From Hyphococcus lacteus (GTDB taxonomy: Bacteria > Pseudomonadota > Alphaproteobacteria > Caulobacterales > Parvularculaceae), in assembly GCF_041058985.1 (NCBI RefSeq), contig NZ_JBEHZE010000001.1, forward strand, positions 1,550,001 through 1,614,000: 64,000 nucleotides of DNA, in the 5' to 3' direction. The translations under genes and the position numbers were made by a program. The notes beneath the pieces are model-generated. The model saw nothing but the letters and a program-made list of their open reading frames with translations, had not been told where the DNA came from and made no database searches. Below, in pieces: positions 24,926 through 33,721 of this stretch (positions are counted from its first letter, which is position 1; the number at the start of each line of letters is the position of its first letter).

Positions 24926-26278
24926 TCAAGGTGCGTGATTGTTCTGCGATGGCTTAACACCGTCTTCGCCACGGCGGTCACGCAAGTAAAAGATTTCAAC
25001 GCTGAAGATGAAAATGATAGCTACGAAGCCAATAGATACTATTAGCGGATCAGCAACGGACTTGATGATAAGAAGTGCCCCAAGCACCGTTGTGTCCAAT
25101 GCGATAGCGGTAAGCAATATCCAACCCTTCGCATCAACATCATGTCGTAAATGCCGAAAAACGCCCCAATGAATTGCGATGTCCATAATAAGATAAAAAA
25201 TCGCGCCGAGTGATGCGATGCGGCCCAAATCAAAGAAAACGGCCATGAGAGCCGAGAGTACGACAGTATAAACCAGCGTATGTTTTTGAATGCGCCCTGG
25301 CATGCCGAAATGACTATGGGGAATGAGGTTCATTTCCGTCAACATGGCAAGCATACGTGACACAGCAAACACACTCGCGAGCAATCCCGATGCCGTTGCG
25401 ATGATCGCAATCACGACCGTGAAAATTACGCCGTATTGCCCGAGGGTCGGTCGCGACGCTTCAGCGAGGGCATAGTCTTTTGCCGTCACCAACTCTTCTA
25501 TTGTCAGCGACGAACTGACAGCGAATGCAACCGACATGTAAACGGCAAGGCAAATGCCCAAAGATAGTATGATCGCCCGACCAACATTGCGATTGGGGTT
25601 TTTGACTTCGTCACCGCTGTTGGTGATCGTTGTGAACCCTTTATAAGCGAGGACCGCAAGCGCTACGCCGGCGAGGAATCCGGTAGCCGAAAATTCGCCG
25701 TTTTGCGAACTGGAAATTGCTTCAAAAGATAATCCGGACGCCCATAAACCGGCTCCCGCGAACGCAAGAATTCCACCTATTTTCAGAACGGCGGTGATTT
25801 TTGAAACCGTGCCGATATATTTGTTGCCTGCGAGATTAATCAAGAATGCGAATAAGATCAGCCCGACAGCAAGCAGTGGAACGAGCGCGCCATTCTTTCC
25901 TTCGGCATCGAATAGTTGAAGCGTATAGGTTCCGAAAGTGCGCGCGACGAGGCTTTCATTGATGATCATCGAAAGCGCCATCATTAGGGCGCAGGTACCA
26001 GTGACTGCCGATTGCCCATACGCCTTGTGAAGAATCATCGCAATGCCGCCAGCGGAAGGGTATTTGTTCGATACCTTGATATAGGTATATGCGCTGAAAG
26101 TGCTGATGATCGCCGCGAGAAAGAACGCCGCAGGAAACCAATCACGGGCGTATTCTGCTACCTGGCCGGTGAGGGCAAAGATGCCAGCGCCAATCATGAC
26201 GCCGGTACCCATTGCGACCGTCCCTGAAAGTGTCAGGCTTCCTTTTTTGTAGTCACTTTTGCGGTGGTTATCGGACAT
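24926..26278 (-). CDS. APC-family amino acid permease
   Basis: 450 residues from the ATG at 26278 with about 12 membrane segments. The first helix holds VAMGTGVMIGAGIFALTGQ, the APC substrate-binding signature. The ATG overlaps the stop of the DUF2231-SnoaL gene (TAATG), so it belongs to the copper operon. Permeases in such operons could take up or export an amino-acid-like copper ligand; that role is inference. Confidence 0.86.
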   Translation of the reverse strand: MSDNHRKSDYKKGSLTLSGTVAMGTGVMIGAGIFALTGQVAEYARDWFPAAFFLAAIISTFSAYTYIKVSNKYPSAGGIAMILHKAYGQSAVTGTCALMMALSMIINESLVARTFGTYTLQLFDAEGKNGALVPLLAVGLILFAFLINLAGNKYIGTVSKITAVLKIGGILAFAGAGLWASGLSFEAISSSQNGEFSATGFLAGVALAVLAYKGFTTITNSGDEVKNPNRNVGRAIILSLGICLAVYMSVAFAVSSSLTIEELVTAKDYALAEASRPTLGQYGVIFTVVIAIIATASGLLASVFAVSRMLAMLTEMNLIPHSHFGMPGRIQKHTLVYTVVLSALMAVFFDLGRIASLGAIFYLIMDIAIHWGVFRHLRHDVDAKGWILLTAIALDTTVLGALLIIKSVADPLIVSIGFVAIIFIFSVEIFYLRDRRGEDGVKPSQNNHAP

Positions 26279-27321
26279 TAATGTTCGTGTTCTCCTGTGA
26301 TCGGGGTGGACGACCAATGGATATGGACGATTTTCCACTGATCTTCATTCCGATTCAACACTATCGTTTCCATCATGCGCGAGTGGATTGTCTGATCGCG
26401 AAAAGTTCCATGAACTTGAGATTCGGAAATCACTGTCGCTAGATCGTCCGAGGTAATCACATCCCGTTTTTTCAACGTGAATTCGACTGCTGCGGTGAAT
26501 GCCATATCGGCTGACATGTGATGGCCGGCATATTCCTCGAATGACCGTTCGGCCCCACCACCTTCTGCGATAATCACGTCTGGTGCCAACAAGGCGCGCA
26601 GCGCGACTTTATCGCCGGCTCTTAATGCGGTGCCATAGGCTTGCACGACGGCTTCTGGTGAGCCTGCGTCTACGACCGGCGAAACCGTTGATGCGGCCGT
26701 GTCATCATCATGATGGCCGTCACTATTATCATGCCCGGAATCTCCGGATTCGCCGCCCGTAGTTTCATCATGGTGGCCATCGCTATTGTCATGATTGCCC
26801 GAGGGGCGTGCATTCGCATTGTCGCTATGTTCCTGACCGGGTGCATGTTCATGGTCGTGACCTTCGCCCGTGACAACTGGCATGCTTTTGACGCCAAGAC
26901 CGTATCCGTAAACAATTTTACCGCCCCACCAGGCGGTTACAGTGAGCGCAAGAGCTGCTGTGGCGAGGAGTGCAATGAACAAAGTCGAGGCAGCCCTCGC
27001 GCGGTTTTTCCAGCGCCACAGCGCGAGCAGCAAAATGGCTAAGCCCGATGGAATCGCCCAATTACGGTGAACGGTCATGGCTGCATGCGAAGGCCCGTCA
27101 TGAGCGACAGTATAATAAGCCTGCAATCCCGCGGCGATCGTTCCGATAATGGCGAGGGCACCAAAAGCGAGCATCCAATCAGCGGCAGGGCGAAGTGTTT
27201 CACGCCATTTTCCGTCGCGCACAAACGATGCCAGCGCATAAGATATAAAGGCGGTTATCGACAACGCGTAGGCAAAGTGAACAAGAATTGGATGAATGTT
27301 CGGTTCAATGATGTTTTCCAT
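26278..27321 (-). CDS. DUF2231 membrane domain fused to a SnoaL/DUF4440-like domain
   Basis: 347 residues from the ATG at 27321 (GGAAG before it). About 1-150 is a four-helix membrane domain of the DUF2231 type (NIHPILVHFAYALSI). About 155-225 is a low-complexity linker very rich in His, Asp, Gly and Asn. About 230-347 is an NTF2/SnoaL-like domain (SPEAVVQAYGTALRAGDKVALRALLAPDVI ... RMMETIVLNRNEDQWKIVHIHWS). The linker probably binds copper in the periplasm. Overlaps the permease gene and is 13 bases after copB. Confidence 0.8.
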   Translation of the reverse strand: MENIIEPNIHPILVHFAYALSITAFISYALASFVRDGKWRETLRPAADWMLAFGALAIIGTIAAGLQAYYTVAHDGPSHAAMTVHRNWAIPSGLAILLLALWRWKNRARAASTLFIALLATAALALTVTAWWGGKIVYGYGLGVKSMPVVTGEGHDHEHAPGQEHSDNANARPSGNHDNSDGHHDETTGGESGDSGHDNSDGHHDDDTAASTVSPVVDAGSPEAVVQAYGTALRAGDKVALRALLAPDVIIAEGGGAERSFEEYAGHHMSADMAFTAAVEFTLKKRDVITSDDLATVISESQVHGTFRDQTIHSRMMETIVLNRNEDQWKIVHIHWSSTPITGEHEH

Positions 27322-27334
27322 TTTTCTTCCCTTC

Positions 27335-28141
27335 CTAAAACCAAACTCGCAGGCCGGCGACAAGCGATACGCCACCGGGGTCTTCACCAACCGCGCGTAC
27401 AAAGTCCGCCGTTTCGCCGATAGACCGCGTCCAGGAGACCCCAACATAGGGTGCAAACTGACGAGTGAATTCGTATCGCAGGCGCGCACCGACCGCCGCC
27501 GTGGATAGACCGCTGCCGACTCCAATTTCTTCGACCGATTGAATAGCGAGGTTAAGCTCAGTGCGTGGTTGTAAGATCAGCCGTTGGGTGAGTAATAGCT
27601 CATACTCTGCTTCAAAACGGGCAGAGACGTCGCCGTCGTCGCTGACAAACAAGGCTGCATCAATTTCAAACCAATAGGTGGCTAAACCTTGAACCCCGAG
27701 AACGCCGAAGGTGCGGTCAGCGCCGGCAATGAAGTCATGACGTATGCCAGCCTGAACATCGAAGTATCGCGAAATGGGCCGTGTCCAGAGCGCTTGGAAT
27801 TCTGCTTCTTCAAATTCATCCGCGTTGAAGTCGTATTCAAGCTCGGATTTGAATGTCAGTTTGTTGCGGTCGCCGCCCCACCACGCTTGACCATCAAGCA
27901 CCAGAAGTGGATCGCCATCATTGCTTTGATACTCCAACCGATCGGCGAGGACATAATAGGTGGTCGTGCCGCCGTGTTCTTTTTGAACGGCGCTTCGTGC
28001 CGCCGCCATATCCGATGGGCTGTAATATTCATCGGCTTGCGACCATGGCGGGGATTGGTCTTGCGCAGTCGCGGACGTAAATGGGGTGATAGAAACGAGG
28101 CTGGCACCGATGACGATTGAAAAATTCATGAACTTTGACAT
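27335..28141 (-). CDS. copB: Copper resistance outer-membrane protein CopB
   Basis: 268 residues with a signal peptide (ends ATAQDQ). The body is beta-rich: YYVLADRLEYQSNDGDPLLVLDGQAWWGGD and later FTRQFAPYVGVSWTRSIGETADFVRAVGED are the classic CopB (PF05275) blocks, a barrel that binds or sequesters copper at the outer membrane. It lacks the Met-rich N-terminal repeats of some homologues. Its ATG overlaps the stop of the multicopper oxidase gene (TGATG). Confidence 0.93.
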   Translation of the reverse strand: MSKFMNFSIVIGASLVSITPFTSATAQDQSPPWSQADEYYSPSDMAAARSAVQKEHGGTTTYYVLADRLEYQSNDGDPLLVLDGQAWWGGDRNKLTFKSELEYDFNADEFEEAEFQALWTRPISRYFDVQAGIRHDFIAGADRTFGVLGVQGLATYWFEIDAALFVSDDGDVSARFEAEYELLLTQRLILQPRTELNLAIQSVEEIGVGSGLSTAAVGARLRYEFTRQFAPYVGVSWTRSIGETADFVRAVGEDPGGVSLVAGLRVWF

Positions 28142-30033
28142 CAGTGTTTGCTCCCATGGTTTATAGTTGAGTGGTCGGGCGCTGAAGTGTCGAGGGACTT
28201 CTCGGTTTTGTCCGGGAGGTCCATAGAACCGTGCTTGATTCCTTCGTGTCCCGTTCCTTCATGGCCCATTGCCTCGTGATCCACCTTCATCGGTTCAGGT
28301 TTGGGCGGCATTGCGCTATCGCGCGGTAGCACTGAAACGACTTGCATCATGCCAGCGTGCATGTGGAACAAGAGGTGGCAATGAAACGCCCAGTCGCCCA
28401 CATGTTCCGCTGAGACATCAAACGACAACTTATCTCCGGGTTTTACGTTGACGGTGTGCTTGCGCGGCTTGTGGTCACTGTCATCGACGACGAGATCGAA
28501 AAACATGCCATGCAAGTGAATCGGATGCGTCATCATTGTGTCGTTGACCAGCGTGACGCGAAGCCGTTCGCCCTCATGAAAGATGATCGGCTTTTCAACG
28601 GCTGAAAATTTCACACCATCGAATGACCACATATAGCGTTCCATATTCCCGGTGAGATGGATCTCCATCTCCCGTTCAGGTGCTCGCGTGTCCGGATTAG
28701 GCTCAAGGCTCCGCAACTGTGAATAGCGTAAGGCTCGGTGCGGAACATTCTCAAGGCCGAGCCCGGGTTCGTCGAGACGGTTGGTTGGGGCCATAGCGAG
28801 ACTGTCGATGCCGGCACCGGTTTTGTGGTTGTGTTCCTGCATCTCGCTGTTGGACATGTCATGAGACATGCCAGCCATTGCGCCGTGCTCCATGCCGCCC
28901 ATAGCACCATGATCCATCGCCATGCCCATATCCTTGTGTGTTAGGATCGGGCGTTCACGCAACAATGGTTCGCTGGCGCGCATGTCAGGTTCGGGGGCGA
29001 ATGTCGCGACGACTTGTCCGGATCGGTCGATTGATTCAGCGACGATAGGGAAGGCGCGATTGCGCTTAGGTTCGACAATGACGTCATAGGTTTCGGCAAC
29101 ACCGATCTGAAATTCGTCAGTATCTACTGGCTGAACGTGTAGGCCATCGGCGGCGACTACGCTCATCGGCAAACCGGGAATACGGAAGTTGAAGATTGTC
29201 ATCGCCGATGCGTTGATGATCCGTAGTCGGACGCGTTCGCCGGCATTGAATATGGCGTTCCAGTTATCCGCCGTCGAATGCCCATTAATCAGATAGGTGT
29301 ATGCGGCGGCTGTGACGTCGGAAATATCCGTCGCGGACATTCGCATTTCGCCCCACATCGCCCGGTCTTTGATCGTAGCCCCGAGACCATTCTCGCTTGC
29401 GTCGCGAACAAAGTCGCCGACAGTGCGTTGCTGAAAATTATACAGCTCATTGTTTTTTTTCAGCTTGGTGAAGACTTTGTGCGGATGATCAAATGACCAG
29501 TCCGACAGCACCAGAACATACTCTCTGTCGAATGCGACGGGATCACGCCCAGCCGGATCGATGATGATCGGTCCGTAATGGCCGGCTTGTTCCTGTAATC
29601 CCGAGTGAGAGTGGTACCAGTAAGTGCCGCTTTGCGGCAGCGCAAACTTATATTCAAACGTCTCACCGGCACGAATACCGGGAAAAGAAACGCCTGGAAC
29701 GCCGTCCATGTAAAATGGCACAAGTAAACCGTGCCAGTGAATAGACGTGTCTTCGTCCAGCATGTTTTGGACACGCAGCGATAATTCTTCGCCTTCGCGA
29801 AACCGTAAAAGCGGGCCGGGCAAGGTGCCGTTGACGGTGATCGCGTGGCCTGAGCGCCCGCCGATATTGACGGCGCTGTGACCCACGGAGAGGTCGAACG
29901 AATTACCCGCCAGTTCAAAAATGCCCTGATTGCCTGCGGTGGCGCTTTTTGCCCATGCAGGCAGCAGGCCGGAAGCGCCCGCCATCAAGCCCCCCGCTGC
30001 GGAAGCTTTTAAAAGGTGACGTCTGGTGTACAT
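28141..30033 (-). CDS. Multicopper oxidase, copper resistance CopA type
   Basis: 630 residues from the ATG at 30033, with AAGGAG eight bases upstream. A twin-arginine signal (TRRHLLKASAAGG) exports it folded. Copper-site motifs are all present: HWHG, WYHSHSG, HPIHLHG and HCHLLFHMHAGM. A Met/His-rich insert with repeated MxxH and GAM units (about 295-345) binds excess Cu(I). It oxidises Cu(I) to Cu(II) in the periplasm. The C-terminal tail is again His-rich. Confidence 0.95.
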   Translation of the reverse strand: MYTRRHLLKASAAGGLMAGASGLLPAWAKSATAGNQGIFELAGNSFDLSVGHSAVNIGGRSGHAITVNGTLPGPLLRFREGEELSLRVQNMLDEDTSIHWHGLLVPFYMDGVPGVSFPGIRAGETFEYKFALPQSGTYWYHSHSGLQEQAGHYGPIIIDPAGRDPVAFDREYVLVLSDWSFDHPHKVFTKLKKNNELYNFQQRTVGDFVRDASENGLGATIKDRAMWGEMRMSATDISDVTAAAYTYLINGHSTADNWNAIFNAGERVRLRIINASAMTIFNFRIPGLPMSVVAADGLHVQPVDTDEFQIGVAETYDVIVEPKRNRAFPIVAESIDRSGQVVATFAPEPDMRASEPLLRERPILTHKDMGMAMDHGAMGGMEHGAMAGMSHDMSNSEMQEHNHKTGAGIDSLAMAPTNRLDEPGLGLENVPHRALRYSQLRSLEPNPDTRAPEREMEIHLTGNMERYMWSFDGVKFSAVEKPIIFHEGERLRVTLVNDTMMTHPIHLHGMFFDLVVDDSDHKPRKHTVNVKPGDKLSFDVSAEHVGDWAFHCHLLFHMHAGMMQVVSVLPRDSAMPPKPEPMKVDHEAMGHEGTGHEGIKHGSMDLPDKTEKSLDTSAPDHSTINHGSKH

Positions 30034-30105
30034 CAAAAATGCTCCTTGAAATTAGAATGGATGACGAAACTGCGGTCCGCTTTGTGCAGGCGGACCGGTT
30101 TTGCG

Positions 30106-30600
30106 CTAATGGTGGTCGCTGTGGTCCATTTTGTTCATGTCATCCATGGTGCACGAAGCATTGGTCTTCGTTGCCACTGCCATTGCAACTTTGTGCATCT
30201 GTGCCATGCAGGCTTCGTGAGCACCGTCATCGACATCGAGCGAACACATCGCGGCGATTGAATAAGATTTGCCCTTTTCCTGTTTCAACAGAAAATGAAC
30301 ATTCTCGCCGATGCCAAAGGCTGATAGATCCACCGGTTTTAGGACGGTGAAATCCATCGTCATTTCGGGCCAACTGATCGCTTCGATGGGTTTGTGAGTA
30401 AGATTGAGCCTGGACTTTTTTACGTCGAGCTTGTTGATCACACCTTCGCCCATGGGCTGGTTGCATTTGTCCATTTGTGCGGATGTGTCATCTTGTTTCG
30501 CCGCGCCGTGATTCATTCCATCATGACTTTGTTCAGCGATTGCGGGGACAGAGAAGATTGCGGTCGCAGCAATTGTCGCCGCGGCTAGGGATTTTATCAT
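30106..30600 (-). CDS. CusF-like periplasmic copper-binding protein with extended tail
   Basis: 164 residues from the ATG at 30600. A signal peptide ends near IAEQS. Residues about 51-110 form a CusF domain: H69, W77, M80 and M82 keep the spacing of the four CusF copper ligands. A C-terminal extension (115-164) adds two Cys and many Met, His and Asp residues, an extra metal site not seen in E. coli CusF. No CusCBA efflux genes are in the window, so it may instead hand copper to CopA. Confidence 0.88.
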   Translation of the reverse strand: MIKSLAAATIAATAIFSVPAIAEQSHDGMNHGAAKQDDTSAQMDKCNQPMGEGVINKLDVKKSRLNLTHKPIEAISWPEMTMDFTVLKPVDLSAFGIGENVHFLLKQEKGKSYSIAAMCSLDVDDGAHEACMAQMHKVAMAVATKTNASCTMDDMNKMDHSDHH

Positions 30601-30777
30601 AGCGATATTCCTTTTGGGTACAGAAAACGTGCTGAGAAAAACTGAAGCTAGTAGCGGCGCCAGATAGCCTAGGGGGAGATTGGGCGAACTGGCGCCGCCT
30701 GAGCTCACGCGCGTATAAATCAAGATTTACAACGCACGTGATCCAAGCACTCTCTCGAGTGCGAGCTCACAATGGCC

Positions 30778-31227
30778 CTAGTTTTGCAGTTTGATTTTCA
30801 GAGAAATCGGCGTGTCACCGGGCGGACCGTGTTTCCGCAGTGCCGTCAGTACAGCGCGTGATACTATTCGTTCGCTTGAAACGATGATATCGCTCAAGGG
30901 TACCGCAACGAAAGGTGAGGGCGGATTGAGCGCGGCGATGAAGTTTATTGACGCCGCGTTGAAGAACTGCGCCGAGTCACAATGTTCGCATGTTGATTGA
31001 TCAGGGCTGCAAGGAGCATGTTCGGCGGCTGGTTCCCTTTGACGGTCACCATGATGAGCAACATTGACAGCTTGTTTGTGTCCCTGATGGGCGTCATCAA
31101 CGGTTTGTACTGCGAGCATTTGCGATGATGGGACGGATGCGGCCAGTTCAGCGCAAAAGCTGTGCCCAACGCTTAAGATTAAAGCGAGCGCGGTAAAAAT
31201 GATGACTTTTAAGCGACTTGTGATCAC
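30778..31227 (-). CDS. Periplasmic His/Cys-rich copper-associated protein
   Basis: 149 residues, apparently from a GTG at 31227. A signal peptide (about 1-25) precedes a His-rich stretch, CSPDQSTCEHCDSAQFF, which has a CxxC and resembles the DUF2946-type proteins linked to copper loci. A hydrophobic segment follows. The start is uncertain, as the AAGG upstream is very close. It is divergent from the CsoR-type gene; an operator lies between. Confidence 0.6.
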   Translation of the reverse strand: MITSRLKVIIFTALALILSVGHSFCAELAASVPSSQMLAVQTVDDAHQGHKQAVNVAHHGDRQREPAAEHAPCSPDQSTCEHCDSAQFFNAASINFIAALNPPSPFVAVPLSDIIVSSERIVSRAVLTALRKHGPPGDTPISLKIKLQN

Positions 31228-31257
31228 ACCTTGACCATTCTTTGGGTGCTACTTATC

Positions 31258-31276
31258 TATACCCATATAGGGTATA
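31258..31276. promoter_or_regulatory. CsoR-type operator between repressor and copper operon
   Basis: TATACCC-ATATA-GGGTATA, a perfect 7-5-7 inverted repeat, lies between the divergent starts at 31227 and 31297. It resembles the box at 24907, so the repressor probably regulates itself and both copper units. Confidence 0.72.
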
Positions 31277-31296
31277 TGTCAATGCTGGGAAATTCG

Positions 31297-31566
31297 ATGT
31301 CAGATTCGTCACCAATCATAAAGCGTCTCAAACGGATAGAGGGACAGGTTCGGGGAATCGCCCGAATGATCGAGGATGATCGCTATTGTATTGATATTTT
31401 GCATCAGGTGCAGGCAATCAAATCAGCGTTATCGCGGGCTGAGAGTGAAATCCTAAAAGACCATGCCCATCATTGTGTTGCTGAAGCCATCAAATCGGGA
31501 AGTGCTAAGGCGCAACATGAAAAGTTTTCGGAACTGATCGATCTGTTCGAGAAAACAAAGCGTTAG
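31297..31566 (+). CDS. csoR: CsoR-family copper-sensing repressor
   Basis: 89 residues, all-helical DUF156 fold. C31, H56 and C60 have the exact spacing of the Cu(I) ligands of M. tuberculosis CsoR (Cys36, His61, Cys65). The first helix RLKRIEGQVRGIARMIE is the family signature. Copper binding releases it from DNA. The start at 31297 is chosen because the family begins near SSPIIKRLKR; upstream ATGs at 31276 and 31282 would overlap or abut the operator. Confidence 0.92.
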   Translation: MSDSSPIIKRLKRIEGQVRGIARMIEDDRYCIDILHQVQAIKSALSRAESEILKDHAHHCVAEAIKSGSAKAQHEKFSELIDLFEKTKR

Positions 31567-31798
31567 ATTTGACCAACCACTACTGGCGGGCTGCTGATCA
31601 AATCCACCTGCCAATAATATTGCTGGGCATATTATCGAGCTTGTCGAGCCAAAAGGGAATTTGCCTCCACCCGCTCGCATTGGGCAAGCTTTGCAGCGCC
31701 GACCATACGATGGCCGATTTCGACAAAGACATGCCGCCACGCCCGAGTGTCATAGCCATCCGCAGAAAAGACGCCGGTATTAATAGATGGCTAAGCGC

Positions 31799-33184
31799 TT
31801 AGCGGTAATCACCTTCGAGTTCAGAAGCGATATAGACTGCTGCTGCCCACGCGGCTACATTTTGGCGCAGCGACTCTAGTTCGATTTTATCCAGCGTGTC
31901 GTCCATCGTGTGATGGAGGTCGAAATAGTCTGATCCGTCCTGATACAGACGAAATGCCGGTACACCTACTTGCGACAATGGCATAACATCGGGGCCGCCG
32001 CTTGCGTTATTGTTACCGGGGCCAACGCCCAAGCGTCGCAGCGCCTTTTGATAGACGCGGGCTTTGGGAAGCGCATCTTCCGAAAACCGTGTGCGGAATT
32101 GCCAAACTTTGCCTGCACCGAAATCAGATTCGGATGCGAGAATATGCTTGTCGAGTTCGTCCGCATGTTCCGCCGCATAGGCACGGGCACCGACTAAGCC
32201 AACTTCTTCGGCACCCCACATGATTACGCGAATTGTGCGGGTAGGGCGGCCCGGTAATTCATCAATCAGTTTGGCAGCTGCGACGGTAATCGCGATACCT
32301 GCGCCATCATCCACAGCACCGGTTCCCAGATCCCAACTATCAAGATGTCCGCCGATGACGATGAGTTCATCGGTTTTGCCGGGGATTTCACCAATTACGT
32401 TGCCGGACTGAACTTTGGCGAGTGTTCGGACAGAGATGTCGAGGGAAACACGCACTGGTTCGTCAGCCAAGGATAGGGCGCTTGCCAAAAGATCCGCATC
32501 CGGATTGGAAAGTGCTGCAACCGGAACCGGTGTGACGTTTTCAGCGTAATTCATATTTCCGGTGTGTGGTGTTCGCGACTCGCTTGTGCCGGCAGACCGG
32601 ATCAATGCCGCTGCAGCACCGCGCTTTGCGGCTTCATTCGCAGCGCCAGAACGCTTGGCAACAGCCCAGCCGTAACCGGAGCCATCCTGTGTGCGCGACA
32701 TTACTTCGTCGACAAAAACAATCTTGCCTTCCAAGCCATCCAATGGAGCATCTTGCAGATCAAGCAACGTACGGAAGCGAACGATCTCTCCCACAAGGCC
32801 ACCATCGGGCGTTGCCACGGAATTCCCGAGTGCAGTGATTTTCAAGTCTTGGGGAAATGGCGTTTCGATGCGCGCTGATTCATTGACGCGTTCCCAATAG
32901 GGCATATCAAATGTTTCAATACGAACATTTTTGAAGCCGAGGTCTTTCAGCGTTTCTACGCCCCAATCTCTAGCGCGTGCTTCCGCTTCGGAACCGCCAA
33001 GCCGCGGGCCAATTTTGGTCGTCAGGCTCTCTACGATGGTAAACGCCCGATCATCTTCCAACCCCTTATCAATAAGGCGGTCAACTGTTGCGGCCTGTTT
33101 TGGTGACAGGGCTGGCTCATTTTGCGCAAGAGCCGGCGTTACTCCCAGCAAAATAGAAACGGCTAATAGTATTTTTCGACGCAT
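31799..33184 (-). CDS. Secreted M28-family zinc metallopeptidase
   Basis: 461 residues with a signal peptide (ends ALAQNE). A protease-associated insert lies about 115-240. Zinc ligands are visible in GGHLDSWDLGTGAVDDGAG (His, Asp), WGAEEVGLVG (Glu), ASESDFG (Asp) and LHHTMDD (His). It resembles carboxypeptidase Q-type (glutamate carboxypeptidase) enzymes acting in the periplasm on peptides or acyl amino acids. It is the last chromosomal gene before the integrated element. Confidence 0.92.
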   Translation of the reverse strand: MRRKILLAVSILLGVTPALAQNEPALSPKQAATVDRLIDKGLEDDRAFTIVESLTTKIGPRLGGSEAEARARDWGVETLKDLGFKNVRIETFDMPYWERVNESARIETPFPQDLKITALGNSVATPDGGLVGEIVRFRTLLDLQDAPLDGLEGKIVFVDEVMSRTQDGSGYGWAVAKRSGAANEAAKRGAAAALIRSAGTSESRTPHTGNMNYAENVTPVPVAALSNPDADLLASALSLADEPVRVSLDISVRTLAKVQSGNVIGEIPGKTDELIVIGGHLDSWDLGTGAVDDGAGIAITVAAAKLIDELPGRPTRTIRVIMWGAEEVGLVGARAYAAEHADELDKHILASESDFGAGKVWQFRTRFSEDALPKARVYQKALRRLGVGPGNNNASGGPDVMPLSQVGVPAFRLYQDGSDYFDLHHTMDDTLDKIELESLRQNVAAWAAAVYIASELEGDYR

Positions 33185-33487
33185 GGTGATCGCTTTCTAT
33201 TTTGCTATGACGTTTATCAGGGAAGATGCTATGAGTCTTAGCAATAGTCATCGCTGCGTTAAATGCAACTTTGGCGAGACACGCTGTGTGGTAAATCATT
33301 ATCGCCCTTAGCCAACCTTTTTTGCCCGCCCCCAGAAATTCTTATGACCATCGATAATAGAGGCGTTGCGCAACATTCTCGCGGCGGCACAACCGGGCAA
33401 TCGAATATTCGTCGCGCAAACCCTCCAGAACAAATACGGACCTTTTCTTGTCTCGCATAACGCTTGCGCGTTGCACGCCCGCACTTT

Positions 33488-33525
33488 TTAATGTGGCGAC
33501 TATTAATTAATGTGGCGACTATTAA
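33488..33525. repeat. Two perfect 19-bp tandem repeats
   Basis: TTAATGTGGCGACTATTAA occurs twice in direct contact just outside the left attachment core. Each unit begins and ends in TTAA. No function is known; regulator binding or slipped-strand duplication are possible. Confidence 0.7.
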
Positions 33526-33621
33526 ATTTGAGAACGCCCCAGCAACAAAATTTGCAATCCAACTGCAAACTACGAACGCAAAAGGGAGCTCGTAAAATGC
33601 AAGCCGTTGTAAAACACAAGA

Positions 33622-33631
33622 GAAATGGCGC
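33622..33631. repeat. Left attachment core (attL) of integrated element
   Basis: GAAATGGCGC is repeated directly at 49898-49907, where it covers the CCA end of tRNA-Arg and the 3' end of the large serine integrase gene. The two copies bracket all mobilization and recombinase genes. Confidence 0.62.
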
Positions 33632-33702
33632 GCCTAGGCGACAATGAATTGAACCAATTATGGCAGGAACTTGAAGATTGGAAAAGGACTTTACGCGACT
33701 AA
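33625..33702 (+). other. Detached C-terminal codons of the serine integrase (predicted)
   Basis: Starting at the attachment core, 25 codons (MARLGDNELN...) run to a TAA at 33702. In a circular element the integrase frame at 49898 (GAA-ATG-GCG) would continue here in phase, adding 23 residues after Met-Ala in place of the present His-Pro-stop. The tail is amphipathic and rich in Leu, Trp, Glu and Arg. No ribosome-binding site precedes it, so it is not a convincing gene by itself. Confidence 0.55.
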
Positions 33703-33721
33703 TTTCAAACGCTTGGAAGTT

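Larger units (their letters stand above)
33185..33721. other. Non-coding stretch spanning the left element boundary
   Basis: 537 bases between the M28 peptidase start and the first element gene. It holds the 19-bp tandem repeat (33488-33525), the left 10-bp attachment core (33622-33631) and the short open frame 33625-33702. Short frames at 33230 (26 codons) and 33343 (38 codons) have no support. Confidence 0.6.

Noticed and set aside
31567..31798. A 77-codon frame between csoR and the M28 peptidase gene
   Set aside because: No ribosome-binding site, no recognisable protein pattern and no conserved context.
33230..33460. Two short frames (26 and 38 codons) left of attL
   Set aside because: Too short, without ribosome-binding sites or recognised motifs.
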